From positions 124,001 to 188,000 of the forward strand of contig NZ_JBOIUB010000009.1 in assembly GCF_050749885.1 (NCBI RefSeq): a stretch of 64,000 nucleotides of DNA, in the 5' to 3' direction. The notes below the pieces were generated by a model, which saw only the letters and a program-made list of their open reading frames with translations, was not told the origin of the DNA and ran no database searches. Positions 35,183 through 43,655 of this stretch are shown here, piece by piece (position 1 is the first letter of the stretch; the number at the start of each line of letters is the position of its first letter). This DNA comes from Zooshikella sp050749885. GTDB taxonomy: Bacteria; Pseudomonadota; Gammaproteobacteria; Pseudomonadales; Zooshikellaceae. The position numbers and the translations under genes are program-made.

Positions 35183-37498
35183 ATGCTGTTGCCGTGGTCT
35201 CGAACGTTTTTATTCATAGTAAGTTATTTTTTAGGGGGATGGTTAGGGTTTGCTCTAACGCTAAATACGTCTTATGCGGCAGAAACGACACAGGTTAATC
35301 CAAAGCTATCGGTTGAAGAAAAAATAGCGCCATTGAGTGATAAGGAAGTCCGGTCATTGCTGATCGAGAAAATGACAGCTGATGCTGAATCACGAAAGAG
35401 GCAGTATATGTTTAACACGTTTCGTGATCATGAGGGCTTGTTTAAACAACGTTTTCAAGCAATTAAAGAAGATTTGAGCCAGTGGCCTGAAATATCGAGT
35501 CAACTTTATCAAAATATTCTGGGTGGGAACGATGGTGATTTTGTTCAGTTTTTACTGTTTAGTGTTGGTATGTTGGTATTTGGCATCTTGGTGGAGAAGG
35601 TTTTAAGCATTAAACTTAGTCAGTTTAATCAACGCATTTTAACACAAGAGTCACATGAATGGACGACCGTCCTGGGTTATTTTTTGCTGCGTGTTTGTTT
35701 TAATTTGATTAGTGTTGGCTTTTTTGCCGCAGGCTGTGCTCTATTTATATTTTGGATTGAGCTATTTGACGGTACTGAAAATGCAATGCTTTCAGTCCTG
35801 TATGCAGTTATTAATATTCGAGTCGTTTATGTATTATCTAGAGCAGTTTTTGCTCCTCATAGTAAAGGAATTCGTCCATTGCCTTTGCAGTGTATGGACG
35901 CAGCGCGATTTCATCACTGGGTTATTTTATTTAGTGTTATATACTTTTTCATGGGGGAAATATTCAGTCTTGCGTTAGCCAACGGTTGGCCACAGGTGCT
36001 AAACGATTTTGCTGTCCCTACTTTGGTGGGTCTTCCACTAGTAGCACTAGTCATTATTTTTACTTGGCGAGAACGGAAACTTATTGCTGAATTGTTTAAA
36101 GAAAAACTAGCACAGCCTGAGAAGAAAGAGCAAAAAGATTGTTCAAATGCAGTGCAAATTGTAGCACAGGCATGGCCTTTTTTATTTACCTTTTGGATTA
36201 TTACGCTTTGGGCTGTTTGGGCAATGAATTTAATTGCAGGCAATTATGAGCTGGCAAATAAAGTTAGTATTGCTTGGTGGATTACGCTGTTTTTTCCTTT
36301 AATTGACCGTATTTTTTACCGTTTGCTGCTTAAAGTCATAACGATTAACTGGCTACAAAGCCGTACATTCCCAGAGCGTTCCTATCGTTTTGTTCATGTA
36401 TTACAGTTAGGTTTTCGTATATTGCTTATTGGTTCAGCCATTATTGCGTTAGCAGAATCCTGGGGGTATGGTGCTTTAGCGATGTTGAACACTGCAGTTG
36501 GTCAGCGGATGATTTATGCTGCTGTGGATATCATGATTACACTGTTAATGGCGTATATTGCCTGGGAAGTGATCCATTCATTGATAGAGCGTAAATTACC
36601 AGAGCCTCCATCTGAAGATGAGGCTGGCAATTTGGAAGGTGAAGGCGGTGGAGCAGGGGCTTCACGTGTTGAAACATTTTTACCTTTGTTAAGAACTTTT
36701 TTATTAGCGGTTATCGTTGTCACTGTCATTATTACCATTTTACAGTCTCTGGGAGTGCAGATAGGGCCATTAATTGCTGGAGCAGGAGTTGTTGGCATAG
36801 CAATAGGCTTTGGCGCCCAAAAACTTGTACAAGATATTATTTCTGGTGTGTTTTTTCTGTGGGATGATGCTTTTAGACGAGGTGAATATATCGAAGCCGC
36901 AGGCTTAAGAGGCACGGTTGAGCGTATATCTATACGGTCAATGTGCTTGCGTCACCATTTAGGCGCTGTACAAACTTTGCCTTATAGTGAGATTGCGACA
37001 GTCGTTAATCTAAGCCGTGATTGGGTAACGATGAAGTTAGAGTTGCGTTTACCTTATGATACTGATCTTGAAAAGGTTCGGAAAATTATCAAAAAAGTTG
37101 GACAGCAAATGGCGGATGACCCTGAATACGGCCAACATTTTCTGTTGCCACTCAAATCACAGGGTGTTACGAGAGTTGAAGAGTCAGCATTAATTGTTCG
37201 CATGAAGTTTACCTGTAAGCCTGGCGAGCAATGGGTGATTCGACGTGAAGCTTATCGTAGAGTGAAGGAAGCTCTGGAAGAAAATGGTATTAAGTTTGCG
37301 CATCGCGAAGTACGTGTGCGATTACCTGATGAAGGAGAAGATGGATCAGAAGCAACGGGTAATATTCCATTGCCATCTCATATTGCTAAATCCGCGGCGG
37401 CTATAGCGGCTGTACTGGCTGCTGACGAAATCAAAAAGCAAAATAGAATTGATGATAATAAAGCGGATAGCTTTGACCAGGATGAAGGTGATATTTAA
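35183..37498 (+). CDS. large MscS-family mechanosensitive channel
   Basis: Encodes 771 residues from ATG 35183, where GGAGG lies 8 nt upstream; GTG 35147 has no such site. A signal peptide (ends NTSYA-AE) is followed by a periplasmic helical domain to about residue 120, then about 8-10 membrane helices. The MscS core is near residues 515-690: pore helix LIAGAGVVGIAIGFGAQKLV, then QDIISGVFFLWDDAFRRGEYIE and the beta domain with LPYSEIATVVNLSRDW, ending in the alpha/beta cap and an acidic tail (DEGDI). MscS channels open under membrane tension to release solutes in osmotic downshock. The enlarged membrane domain places it with the MscK/YbdG-like large members rather than small MscS. It is monocistronic and convergent with phnP. 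Confidence 0.87.
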   Translation: MLLPWSRTFLFIVSYFLGGWLGFALTLNTSYAAETTQVNPKLSVEEKIAPLSDKEVRSLLIEKMTADAESRKRQYMFNTFRDHEGLFKQRFQAIKEDLSQWPEISSQLYQNILGGNDGDFVQFLLFSVGMLVFGILVEKVLSIKLSQFNQRILTQESHEWTTVLGYFLLRVCFNLISVGFFAAGCALFIFWIELFDGTENAMLSVLYAVINIRVVYVLSRAVFAPHSKGIRPLPLQCMDAARFHHWVILFSVIYFFMGEIFSLALANGWPQVLNDFAVPTLVGLPLVALVIIFTWRERKLIAELFKEKLAQPEKKEQKDCSNAVQIVAQAWPFLFTFWIITLWAVWAMNLIAGNYELANKVSIAWWITLFFPLIDRIFYRLLLKVITINWLQSRTFPERSYRFVHVLQLGFRILLIGSAIIALAESWGYGALAMLNTAVGQRMIYAAVDIMITLLMAYIAWEVIHSLIERKLPEPPSEDEAGNLEGEGGGAGASRVETFLPLLRTFLLAVIVVTVIITILQSLGVQIGPLIAGAGVVGIAIGFGAQKLVQDIISGVFFLWDDAFRRGEYIEAAGLRGTVERISIRSMCLRHHLGAVQTLPYSEIATVVNLSRDWVTMKLELRLPYDTDLEKVRKIIKKVGQQMADDPEYGQHFLLPLKSQGVTRVEESALIVRMKFTCKPGEQWVIRREAYRRVKEALEENGIKFAHREVRVRLPDEGEDGSEATGNIPLPSHIAKSAAAIAAVLAADEIKKQNRIDDNKADSFDQDEGDI

Positions 37499-37562
37499 GG
37501 ATTTTAAAGAAAAGCGTTTGTAATTGCGCCAAGCATATTCCTTTATTTTGGTGATAGGCATG

Positions 37563-37589
37563 GCTCTGAGTTAACGGCTAACTGAGAGC
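37563..37589. terminator. hairpin between convergent mscS-like and phnP genes
   Basis: GCTCTGAGTTA and TAACTGAGAGC pair at 10 of 11 positions around a 5-nt loop, overlapping the phnP stop codon. The place between convergent genes fits a shared terminator; no clear U tract. Confidence 0.45.
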
Positions 37590-38336
37590 AATCATCATAT
37601 TATCCCTTGCTATGGATACATTGGCTGGCAACTGTGGTTTATGGGTTAGAAAATAATTGTCCATTTGATGACTGATATGTGTCAGCCAGCTTTGCTTGGG
37701 ATTGAGTTGCTCAATAATTGCTAGAGCCATAGTCAGATTATTATGACTTTTGGGGTGAGTATGCTCAGGGCTGTGTGTGCAATCTAAAATTATATATTCA
37801 GGAGCAAACTGTTTTAAATATTTCATGGAGTCATCTGGTAAGCCGATAGTGTCTGTTAAGTATGCAAGTTTACCCTGTGGATGGGTGAAGCAATAACCTT
37901 GGGTTGGTTTCGAATGTTGAAGTGGTACTGTGGTGATGGTTATTCCACATAACGTTTGTGGTGTAAAAGGCTCGATAATTGGGTGGATATCGATGAGTCC
38001 TGGATGTTTGAAAAGATCATCACACCCTTGTGGATCATTGGGTCCATACACAGGGATTTTTTTTCCTGTTCCCCACCGAATTGAGAATAAACCTGCGACG
38101 TGATCCATATGGTAGTGAGTGAGGAAAATAGCCGTAGGTGGATGAGTTCGGCAGTGCATATCTAAATTAGGCAGTCCAGCATCCAATAATAAACTATGGC
38201 CTGCAACGTCCAGCTGTGCACAGCAAGGCGCACGTCGATAACCTTCATGCTCTATAGCAAGTGAACATGCTGCACAGTTGCAACCAAATAGTGGTACTCT
38301 TCCAGCATCTGCTGTTCCTAAAAAAGTTAATTTCAT
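37578..38336 (-). CDS. phnP: PhnP-like phosphoribosyl cyclic phosphate phosphodiesterase
   Basis: Encodes 252 residues from ATG 38336 (GGGAG about 12 nt upstream; starts further out lack support and make a non-family extension). It is a metallo-beta-lactamase fold hydrolase with the PhnP zinc motif FGCNCAAC, metal-binding HYHMDH, the segment RWGTGKKIPVYGP, GCDDLFKHPG, HSKPTQGYCF, LTDTIGLP and DCTHSPEHTHPKSHNN, all close to E. coli PhnP (252 residues). PhnP opens 5-phosphoribosyl 1,2-cyclic phosphate made by C-P lyase. No other phn genes are near, so it may support a C-P lyase encoded elsewhere or deal with other cyclic phosphates. Confidence 0.86.
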   Translation of the reverse strand: MKLTFLGTADAGRVPLFGCNCAACSLAIEHEGYRRAPCCAQLDVAGHSLLLDAGLPNLDMHCRTHPPTAIFLTHYHMDHVAGLFSIRWGTGKKIPVYGPNDPQGCDDLFKHPGLIDIHPIIEPFTPQTLCGITITTVPLQHSKPTQGYCFTHPQGKLAYLTDTIGLPDDSMKYLKQFAPEYIILDCTHSPEHTHPKSHNNLTMALAIIEQLNPKQSWLTHISHQMDNYFLTHKPQLPANVSIARDNMMIALS

Positions 38337-38462
38337 CAACTTATTAGGCTCCCCAATCCAAATAGTGTTAACAGACCCTAGCGTATTACATGCATTCATT
38401 CATTATAGCTGGTTGGTAAGCTTTTAAGTGATTTGGTTTTATTGGGAATAAAGCGTATCCAG

Positions 38463-39737
38463 CTAAAAAGGAGGTTCAAAAGGATCATATTCAGGTAGGC
38501 AGTTTTTGTAATTGTCCAGTAGTAATGAATGTCCAGTAATGTTTTCTATTGCTTCAATATTATAGGGACGGTACAAAAGCTTAGTGATTTCTGCAGAATG
38601 AGTGTCTAATTTGCTAAATTTTTTTGTAAACTCAAGGTAATAGTGCAGTCTTAACCATTGAATAAGCACAAAGTCTTTGAACAGTTTTTCGTTATTAATT
38701 TTAGTGTAATAACTTGGATGGTTTGTTTTGGCATGTCTTAAGTAAAGCAGTAAGTGATACATATAGGCTGCGGCGCTATCTCTAGCATTACTTGCACCAT
38801 AGCCATCAACAAATTCACCAACAATACCAACTCCTGCTAAGCCCATTAAGCCGGCATTGAGTTCACTTAATACTCCCTGCATTAAATAATTACCCTGCAC
38901 GTTATCACGTAAATAAATATCATCCCAGGACTTGGTTGCATTACCTTCAATTAATGGAATTATTTCTTTACGAGGAAAGCCTTTATGTATTGGTACTTTA
39001 GGTTGCCAGTGTTGATTAACAAAGCCGGTGAGATTTTGCTCCCAGTCTGTTCTTTTGTAATCTAGGTCATACATATGAGTCTCTTCATGAATAGCAACCA
39101 TAAGTGACTCAGCCATTTTTCTAAAACTTGTTTTATCGATAAATTGTGAAAAATAAGGGTCGTTTTCTTGTGCTCTAACCAGCATGGCCCCACTTGGCCA
39201 TCGCCTATCGTAAGTGGATTTTAAGATGGATAGCCAGTTTGTACCACGAAATTGACTAATTAAATCAGATAAATTCGATTTTGGAGTTTGTACTTCTTGG
39301 TAACAATAACCTGTGTTTTTACTTAGATATTTAGTATTTGATATGAGTTTTATAGTGTGATTTAAATATTTTGGTGTAATTTGAATCGTGTAGATACCTT
39401 TCTTTGCAATATAAATACTACAGGCACTATGGCCTTTGCTATTAATTCTTGTAAACTGGCAGGTTAAATATTCGTAGTTGGGTGGCTCGATAACATTGAT
39501 TTTTAAGTTGCCCCTAATATCAGACATTGAAGTACTAAAGGTCAAAGTAGTTTTATTGCGAGGTATGAGTATATTGTAATTTATAATTGTATTGTTTGTT
39601 AATGATGAATAAGAATATATCTGGGTATTGATTTTGATAGGCACTATTAAATCGGGTTTTGTCGTGTGAGCATGGCAGCTTGATGAAAGAATAAGATAGT
39701 ATATCAGAATAGATAAACTAAAAATTTTATATATCAT
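38463..39737 (-). CDS. secreted protein with HExxH motif, possible zinc metallopeptidase
   Basis: Encodes 424 residues with a signal peptide (MIYKIFSLSILIYYLILSSSCHA-H) and a very strong ribosome site (AAGGAGG). Residues about 25-150 look like an exported beta domain with a cysteine pair (LTCQF, SACSI). At 217-221 the segment AIHEETHMYDLDY contains HEETH, the HExxH zinc-protease signature, and a downstream helix SELNAGLMGLAG could supply the third ligand as Glu. The rest is helical (RDSAAAYMYHLLLYLRH). No named family was recognised. If the motif is functional this would be an exported gluzincin-like enzyme; chance occurrence of HExxH is the main alternative. It is alone, between phnP and a solute-binding gene. 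Confidence 0.72.
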   Translation of the reverse strand: MIYKIFSLSILIYYLILSSSCHAHTTKPDLIVPIKINTQIYSYSSLTNNTIINYNILIPRNKTTLTFSTSMSDIRGNLKINVIEPPNYEYLTCQFTRINSKGHSACSIYIAKKGIYTIQITPKYLNHTIKLISNTKYLSKNTGYCYQEVQTPKSNLSDLISQFRGTNWLSILKSTYDRRWPSGAMLVRAQENDPYFSQFIDKTSFRKMAESLMVAIHEETHMYDLDYKRTDWEQNLTGFVNQHWQPKVPIHKGFPRKEIIPLIEGNATKSWDDIYLRDNVQGNYLMQGVLSELNAGLMGLAGVGIVGEFVDGYGASNARDSAAAYMYHLLLYLRHAKTNHPSYYTKINNEKLFKDFVLIQWLRLHYYLEFTKKFSKLDTHSAEITKLLYRPYNIEAIENITGHSLLLDNYKNCLPEYDPFEPPF

Positions 39738-39970
39738 GGTTTCTTCCTCCTTGAAGCTTGAATATTTCTTTTTGAAATTTACTTTGGATTTTTAGTTAGT
39801 GAATTTTTGGGATTGCAGGAGTGAAGGCTTTAATAACGAGTAAGAGTAGGATGGTTTTGTATTGTTTTACAAATAAATTTTTTTTAACAGTAACGTGATG
39901 AGAAATAACTATATACTTAACAAGATAGTTAATGGTATGGAAAAATATATTTCGTTACTGATAGATACAT

Positions 39971-40849
39971 TTAATTGTTTTGTGAGTATGCATTAATATC
40001 CAGCCAAAGCCGTTTATCATCTAAAGGCGTTTCTTTAGGGAGTATAGGGTTATCTATTTCAAACACCTTTCGTTTTTTAAGTTTGGCTCTTTCAAGTAAT
40101 GGTTGATGGTATTCAAGGAATAGTTTATCGAAGCTTCCATCCTCAATGGCAATATTTAAACCTTTATTAAGTAAGTAAGCCAAATCCCTATCTTTTTTAT
40201 TTACGAAATAGTAAAAGGCTGTAGGATATTTGATAATGATTGAGGGTTCAACCACAATGCCTCGTTGGGCATGGGTTTTGGCTTCTGCCCAGATTTCAAC
40301 AATTGAACGAGGAAAATAATCAAAGCGATGAAGGGAAAGCATGCGAAACAGTCCCTCATATGATGCAACACCAAGCACTTTAAAGCCATTTTCTCTAAGA
40401 ATTGCTGTGTCAGGCCAGTCGTGACCTTGTCCTGCCGTTAACAATTTAAGTTGAGCTAGAGACTCAACCGTTTGAAAAAAAATAACTCGATCTTCATTGA
40501 CCAAAGGTAAGCGCCATCCAATCAGTCCTTTATAAATTGGGACTCTAATGGGTTGTAGATCTGTCTCTCGTTCTTTGGAAGTCATTGACCAAACAACATT
40601 AACCTGTTCTCCTGCGGCTAACATTTTTAAGGCTCTGCCTTGTAACATTACATTATTACTACTCGTTAAGTGAAAAGGTGCTCCCGACTTTTCCAGGCCG
40701 AGCGCTAGTAACTTGGATGGGTAAGCAGTGCGTTGGTCATCACTTGTTACAGGCCTTGGGTAGATGACATCAATTTTCTCTGATGCGTGACAGGCGTAAC
40801 TAAGAGCACCCAGTATTAAACTAACGCTGATTTTAAGTAACCGTGGCAT
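39971..40849 (-). CDS. periplasmic solute-binding protein, family 3-like, orphan
   Basis: Encodes 292 residues with a signal peptide (MPRLLKISVSLILGALSYACHA-S) and an amino-acid-type binding fold (KIDVIYPRPVTSDDQRTAYPSK, GLIGWRLPLVNEDRV, SIVEIWAEAK, FYYFVNKKDRDLAYLLNKGL, IAIEDGSFDKLFLEYH). The last segment is typical of extracellular solute-binding family 3 proteins. No permease or ATPase is adjacent. This family also occurs as stand-alone proteins related to sensor domains, so sensing is as likely as transport. The ribosome site before ATG 40849 is weak. The ligand is not inferable. Confidence 0.75.
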   Translation of the reverse strand: MPRLLKISVSLILGALSYACHASEKIDVIYPRPVTSDDQRTAYPSKLLALGLEKSGAPFHLTSSNNVMLQGRALKMLAAGEQVNVVWSMTSKERETDLQPIRVPIYKGLIGWRLPLVNEDRVIFFQTVESLAQLKLLTAGQGHDWPDTAILRENGFKVLGVASYEGLFRMLSLHRFDYFPRSIVEIWAEAKTHAQRGIVVEPSIIIKYPTAFYYFVNKKDRDLAYLLNKGLNIAIEDGSFDKLFLEYHQPLLERAKLKKRKVFEIDNPILPKETPLDDKRLWLDINAYSQNN

Positions 40850-40987
40850 GTTTTTACATCAAAACGGACATAATTATAACTATATCTGCCTTAGTATAGC
40901 GTATTAGCGGGTAGAACAATTTTTTACACTTTTTAGATTTCTCATTGGCTTCTGTTTGTGGAACTCAATTTTAACTTCAATATTTTA

Positions 40988-41671
40988 TTAGTCGCCTTGT
41001 AATAATTTTAGGTGTTTTCTAACCAATTGGTCTGCTAAGCGTGTGGTTTGAGGTTGTCTATAGCGGTTACTGCATTTGAGTACCCATTCAATAGCATCCT
41101 GATGGCTAGTGAGATGACCTGGGGAGACAAAAACAGGTTTGATATTGTTTTGTGTACATACTACATGGCCATTTACTTGATTATCTGCCTGGATGGGTGA
41201 AGTATTGCCACGAGTAAGTAGAGGAGGTGTGTACTCTCCCCAGTAATGCGTTTTAGCACATCCTATGGTTGGTATCTCCAGTAACACACCTAAATGGCTG
41301 GCTAATCCGAAGTGACGAGGATGGGCAATGCCTTGGCCATCACAGATTATTAAGTCTGCAGCTTGGTTCAGTTTTGCTAATGTTGGAAGAATGGCAGGAA
41401 TTTCCCGAAATGAGAGTAACCCTGGGTGATAAGGGAAGGCACTTTGATGGTAAGTGACATGAGATTCAATCAGTTCTAATGAGTCTGCATTCAGTAATAC
41501 AACGCCAGCAACAACTAACTGGTGATCTGTATCGTATGCGACATCAACTCCTGCCACAGTTTTTATGGTTTTTTCAAGTGGTCTAACTTTTACATAATTT
41601 GACCACTCATCTTGTAATTGTTGTGCCTGATCTACCGTTAAGTCCCAAGAATGACTTCTGTGCACATTCAT
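40988..41671 (-). CDS. nfi: endonuclease V
   Basis: Encodes 227 residues, the family's usual length. Motifs are intact: AGVDVAYD (metal Asp), HPGLLSFREIPAIL (catalytic Glu), CDGQGIAHPRHFGLASHLG (second Asp), IGCAKTHYWGEY and VFVSPGHLTSHQDAIEWVL. Endonuclease V cuts the second phosphodiester bond 3' of deoxyinosine and begins repair of deaminated adenine; it can also cut inosine in RNA. Monocistronic on the minus strand; its ribosome site is not obvious. A short stem-loop (TTCTCT-AGG-AGAGAA near 41790) lies upstream in the long gap before sdaC. Confidence 0.93.
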   Translation of the reverse strand: MNVHRSHSWDLTVDQAQQLQDEWSNYVKVRPLEKTIKTVAGVDVAYDTDHQLVVAGVVLLNADSLELIESHVTYHQSAFPYHPGLLSFREIPAILPTLAKLNQAADLIICDGQGIAHPRHFGLASHLGVLLEIPTIGCAKTHYWGEYTPPLLTRGNTSPIQADNQVNGHVVCTQNNIKPVFVSPGHLTSHQDAIEWVLKCSNRYRQPQTTRLADQLVRKHLKLLQGD

Positions 41672-42173
41672 AGTCAGCTTTTATACCTATTGTGTTGTCT
41701 TATGCAAAATCATTAGCTTTGCGTATATATACCCTTCGCTATGGATATTGAGTTCATTTCTACTAAGGCTTGAAAAAAATTACTTGTTTTCTCTAGGAGA
41801 GAATTTTACCAGAAAGATAATTAATGAACGTACTTAACTATATAGTTAGGTAGAGCATTGTCATTAATAAGGGTAATCATTGAATAAAAATTAGACACTT
41901 TCAAAGACCAAAGATAATAGTAAGAAGATCCTGTAAGTATTTATCACAATATTGCTACCTTATTTATACTAATTAAAACCATCTTATTTCACCTAAAATA
42001 ATGTGACTTAATTAAAGTTTTGGTTGTTCTTTGAGCTGTGAGTTTCTGTTGAAAAAGTTATTTATATCTCGCCTAACTTTTTAGAAAGTGTATTGATGTT
42101 GCATGTATAATAAATTAATGTGGAAACTACTTAAAAATATGTCACTCATTGCTAAGTTTTTAGCGCATATATT

Positions 42174-42220
42174 TAGGTAATAATACCTATGATGTCTTTT
42201 TTGTGGAAGACATGTTTTTC
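42174..42220 (+). promoter_or_regulatory. two consecutive hairpins with U tract ahead of sdaC
   Basis: TAGGTA-ATAA-TACCTA (42174-42189) is followed at once by ATGTCTT (42192-42198) pairing with AAGACAT (42207-42213) and then GTTTTT, the shape of an intrinsic terminator on the plus strand. No plus-strand gene lies before it, so it may be an attenuator in the sdaC leader or end a small RNA. The rest of 41672-42341 holds no gene I can support. Confidence 0.4.
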
Positions 42221-42269
42221 TTTATTTGAGACATCTACAAAAACAATAGACTTAACTCAAGTTTGCTCA

Positions 42270-42303
42270 ATATATAGACAAATAAAATATATAGACAAAT
42301 AAA
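42270..42303. repeat. 17-bp tandem direct repeat
   Basis: ATATATAGACAAATAAA is present twice back to back, about 40 bp before the sdaC start. It may be a pair of regulator sites or simple slippage in AT-rich DNA. Confidence 0.6.
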
Positions 42304-42341
42304 ATAAATTATTTTGCCTACATAATACTTAGGTGGCTTAT

Positions 42342-43622
42342 ATGAATAACGAAGAAGTAGTACAGAGTAGTTCTGTAGAGAATAACGTTCAGAAGTCGAC
42401 ATGGACAAAAAATGATGTGAGTTGGGTGTTAAGCCTGTTTGGAACAGCGGTTGGAGCAGGAGTTCTCTTTCTACCTATCAATGCAGGAATGGCAGGGTTT
42501 TGGCCATTAGTTATTATGACGATTTTAGTTGGTCCTATGACCTACTTAGCCCACAGAGGGCTGTGCCGGTTTGTATTATCATCTGGAAAGCCTGGAAGTG
42601 ACATCACTCAGGTTGTGGAAGAACATTTCGGGCAAGGTGCAGGAAAACTAATAACCATCCTTTACTTTTTTGCTATTTACCCAATCTTATTAATCTATGG
42701 TGTTGGTATTACTAATACCGTTGACAGTTTTTTAGTGAATCAACTTGAAGTAGCCTCTCCAGCGCGCTGGATGCTATCACTGGTATTAATAATGGGTATG
42801 ATGTCTGTCATGCTATTAGGTGAGAAGTTTATGCTGAAAGTGACTCAGCTTTTGGTGTATCCATTGATCACAATTTTGGCAGTATTATCTTTTTGGCTGA
42901 TACCTGAGTGGAATTTGGGTTCATTGTCTGAGATGCCCAGTTTAAGCTCAATTAGTATTACTTTGTGGCTTACAATTCCTGTGCTGGTATTTGCTTTTAA
43001 TCATTCTCCAGCAATATCAAGCTTCGCACTTGCTCAACACCGTGAATACGATAATAAAGCAGTTCACAAGTCTGAACGCATTTTATTTGCTAATGCAGGC
43101 TTGCTATTGGGTTTTGTTATGTTATTCGTGTTTTCATGTGTATTGAGTTTAAGTCCTGCTGAGTTAGCTGAGGCTAAAGCACAAAATATTTCTATTTTGT
43201 CTTACCTAGCCAATAAGCAAGACAGTATGATTATTTCCTACATAGGGCCTGTTGTGGCATTTCTTGCTATTGTTAGTTCATTTTTTGGACATTACTTAGG
43301 TGCTAGAGAAGGATTAAACGGTATTATTTCTCAACAAGCTAAAAGTGCAGGCATTAACATTCCCCAAAAAACTGTAAATCTGATAACAATAGTATTTATT
43401 ATTGTTACACTTTGGATTGTTGCTATTATAAATCCAAGTATTTTGGGAATGATTGAGTCTTTAGGTGGGCCAATCATCGCGGCTATATTATTCATTATGC
43501 CTATGTTTGCTATACGTAAAGTTGCTGCTATGCAAAAATACCGTGGGGTATGGACGAATGTATTCGTCTCAATAATGGGCTGCATTGCAATTTCTGCAAT
43601 TTTATATCAATTGGTGGCATAG
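42342..43622 (+). CDS. sdaC: serine/threonine transporter of the HAAAP family
   Basis: Encodes 426 residues from ATG 42342 (AGGTGG 6 nt upstream; GTG 42333 overlaps that site). About 11 membrane helices with the hydroxy/aromatic amino acid permease features: WVLSLFGTAVGAGVLFLPINAG, GPMTYLAHRGLCRFVLS, FAFNHSPAISSFALAQHREY and FFGHYLGAREGLNGI. It resembles E. coli SdaC, a proton-coupled L-serine importer in the inner membrane. It is followed 33 nt later by sdaA, making the common uptake-plus-deamination pair. A structured leader and a tandem repeat precede it. Assignment to serine rather than threonine rests on the sdaA neighbour. Confidence 0.9.
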   Translation: MNNEEVVQSSSVENNVQKSTWTKNDVSWVLSLFGTAVGAGVLFLPINAGMAGFWPLVIMTILVGPMTYLAHRGLCRFVLSSGKPGSDITQVVEEHFGQGAGKLITILYFFAIYPILLIYGVGITNTVDSFLVNQLEVASPARWMLSLVLIMGMMSVMLLGEKFMLKVTQLLVYPLITILAVLSFWLIPEWNLGSLSEMPSLSSISITLWLTIPVLVFAFNHSPAISSFALAQHREYDNKAVHKSERILFANAGLLLGFVMLFVFSCVLSLSPAELAEAKAQNISILSYLANKQDSMIISYIGPVVAFLAIVSSFFGHYLGAREGLNGIISQQAKSAGINIPQKTVNLITIVFIIVTLWIVAIINPSILGMIESLGGPIIAAILFIMPMFAIRKVAAMQKYRGVWTNVFVSIMGCIAISAILYQLVA

Positions 43623-43655
43623 CAGGTCCTTTAATGGCCTTGTGGAGTAGGCATC

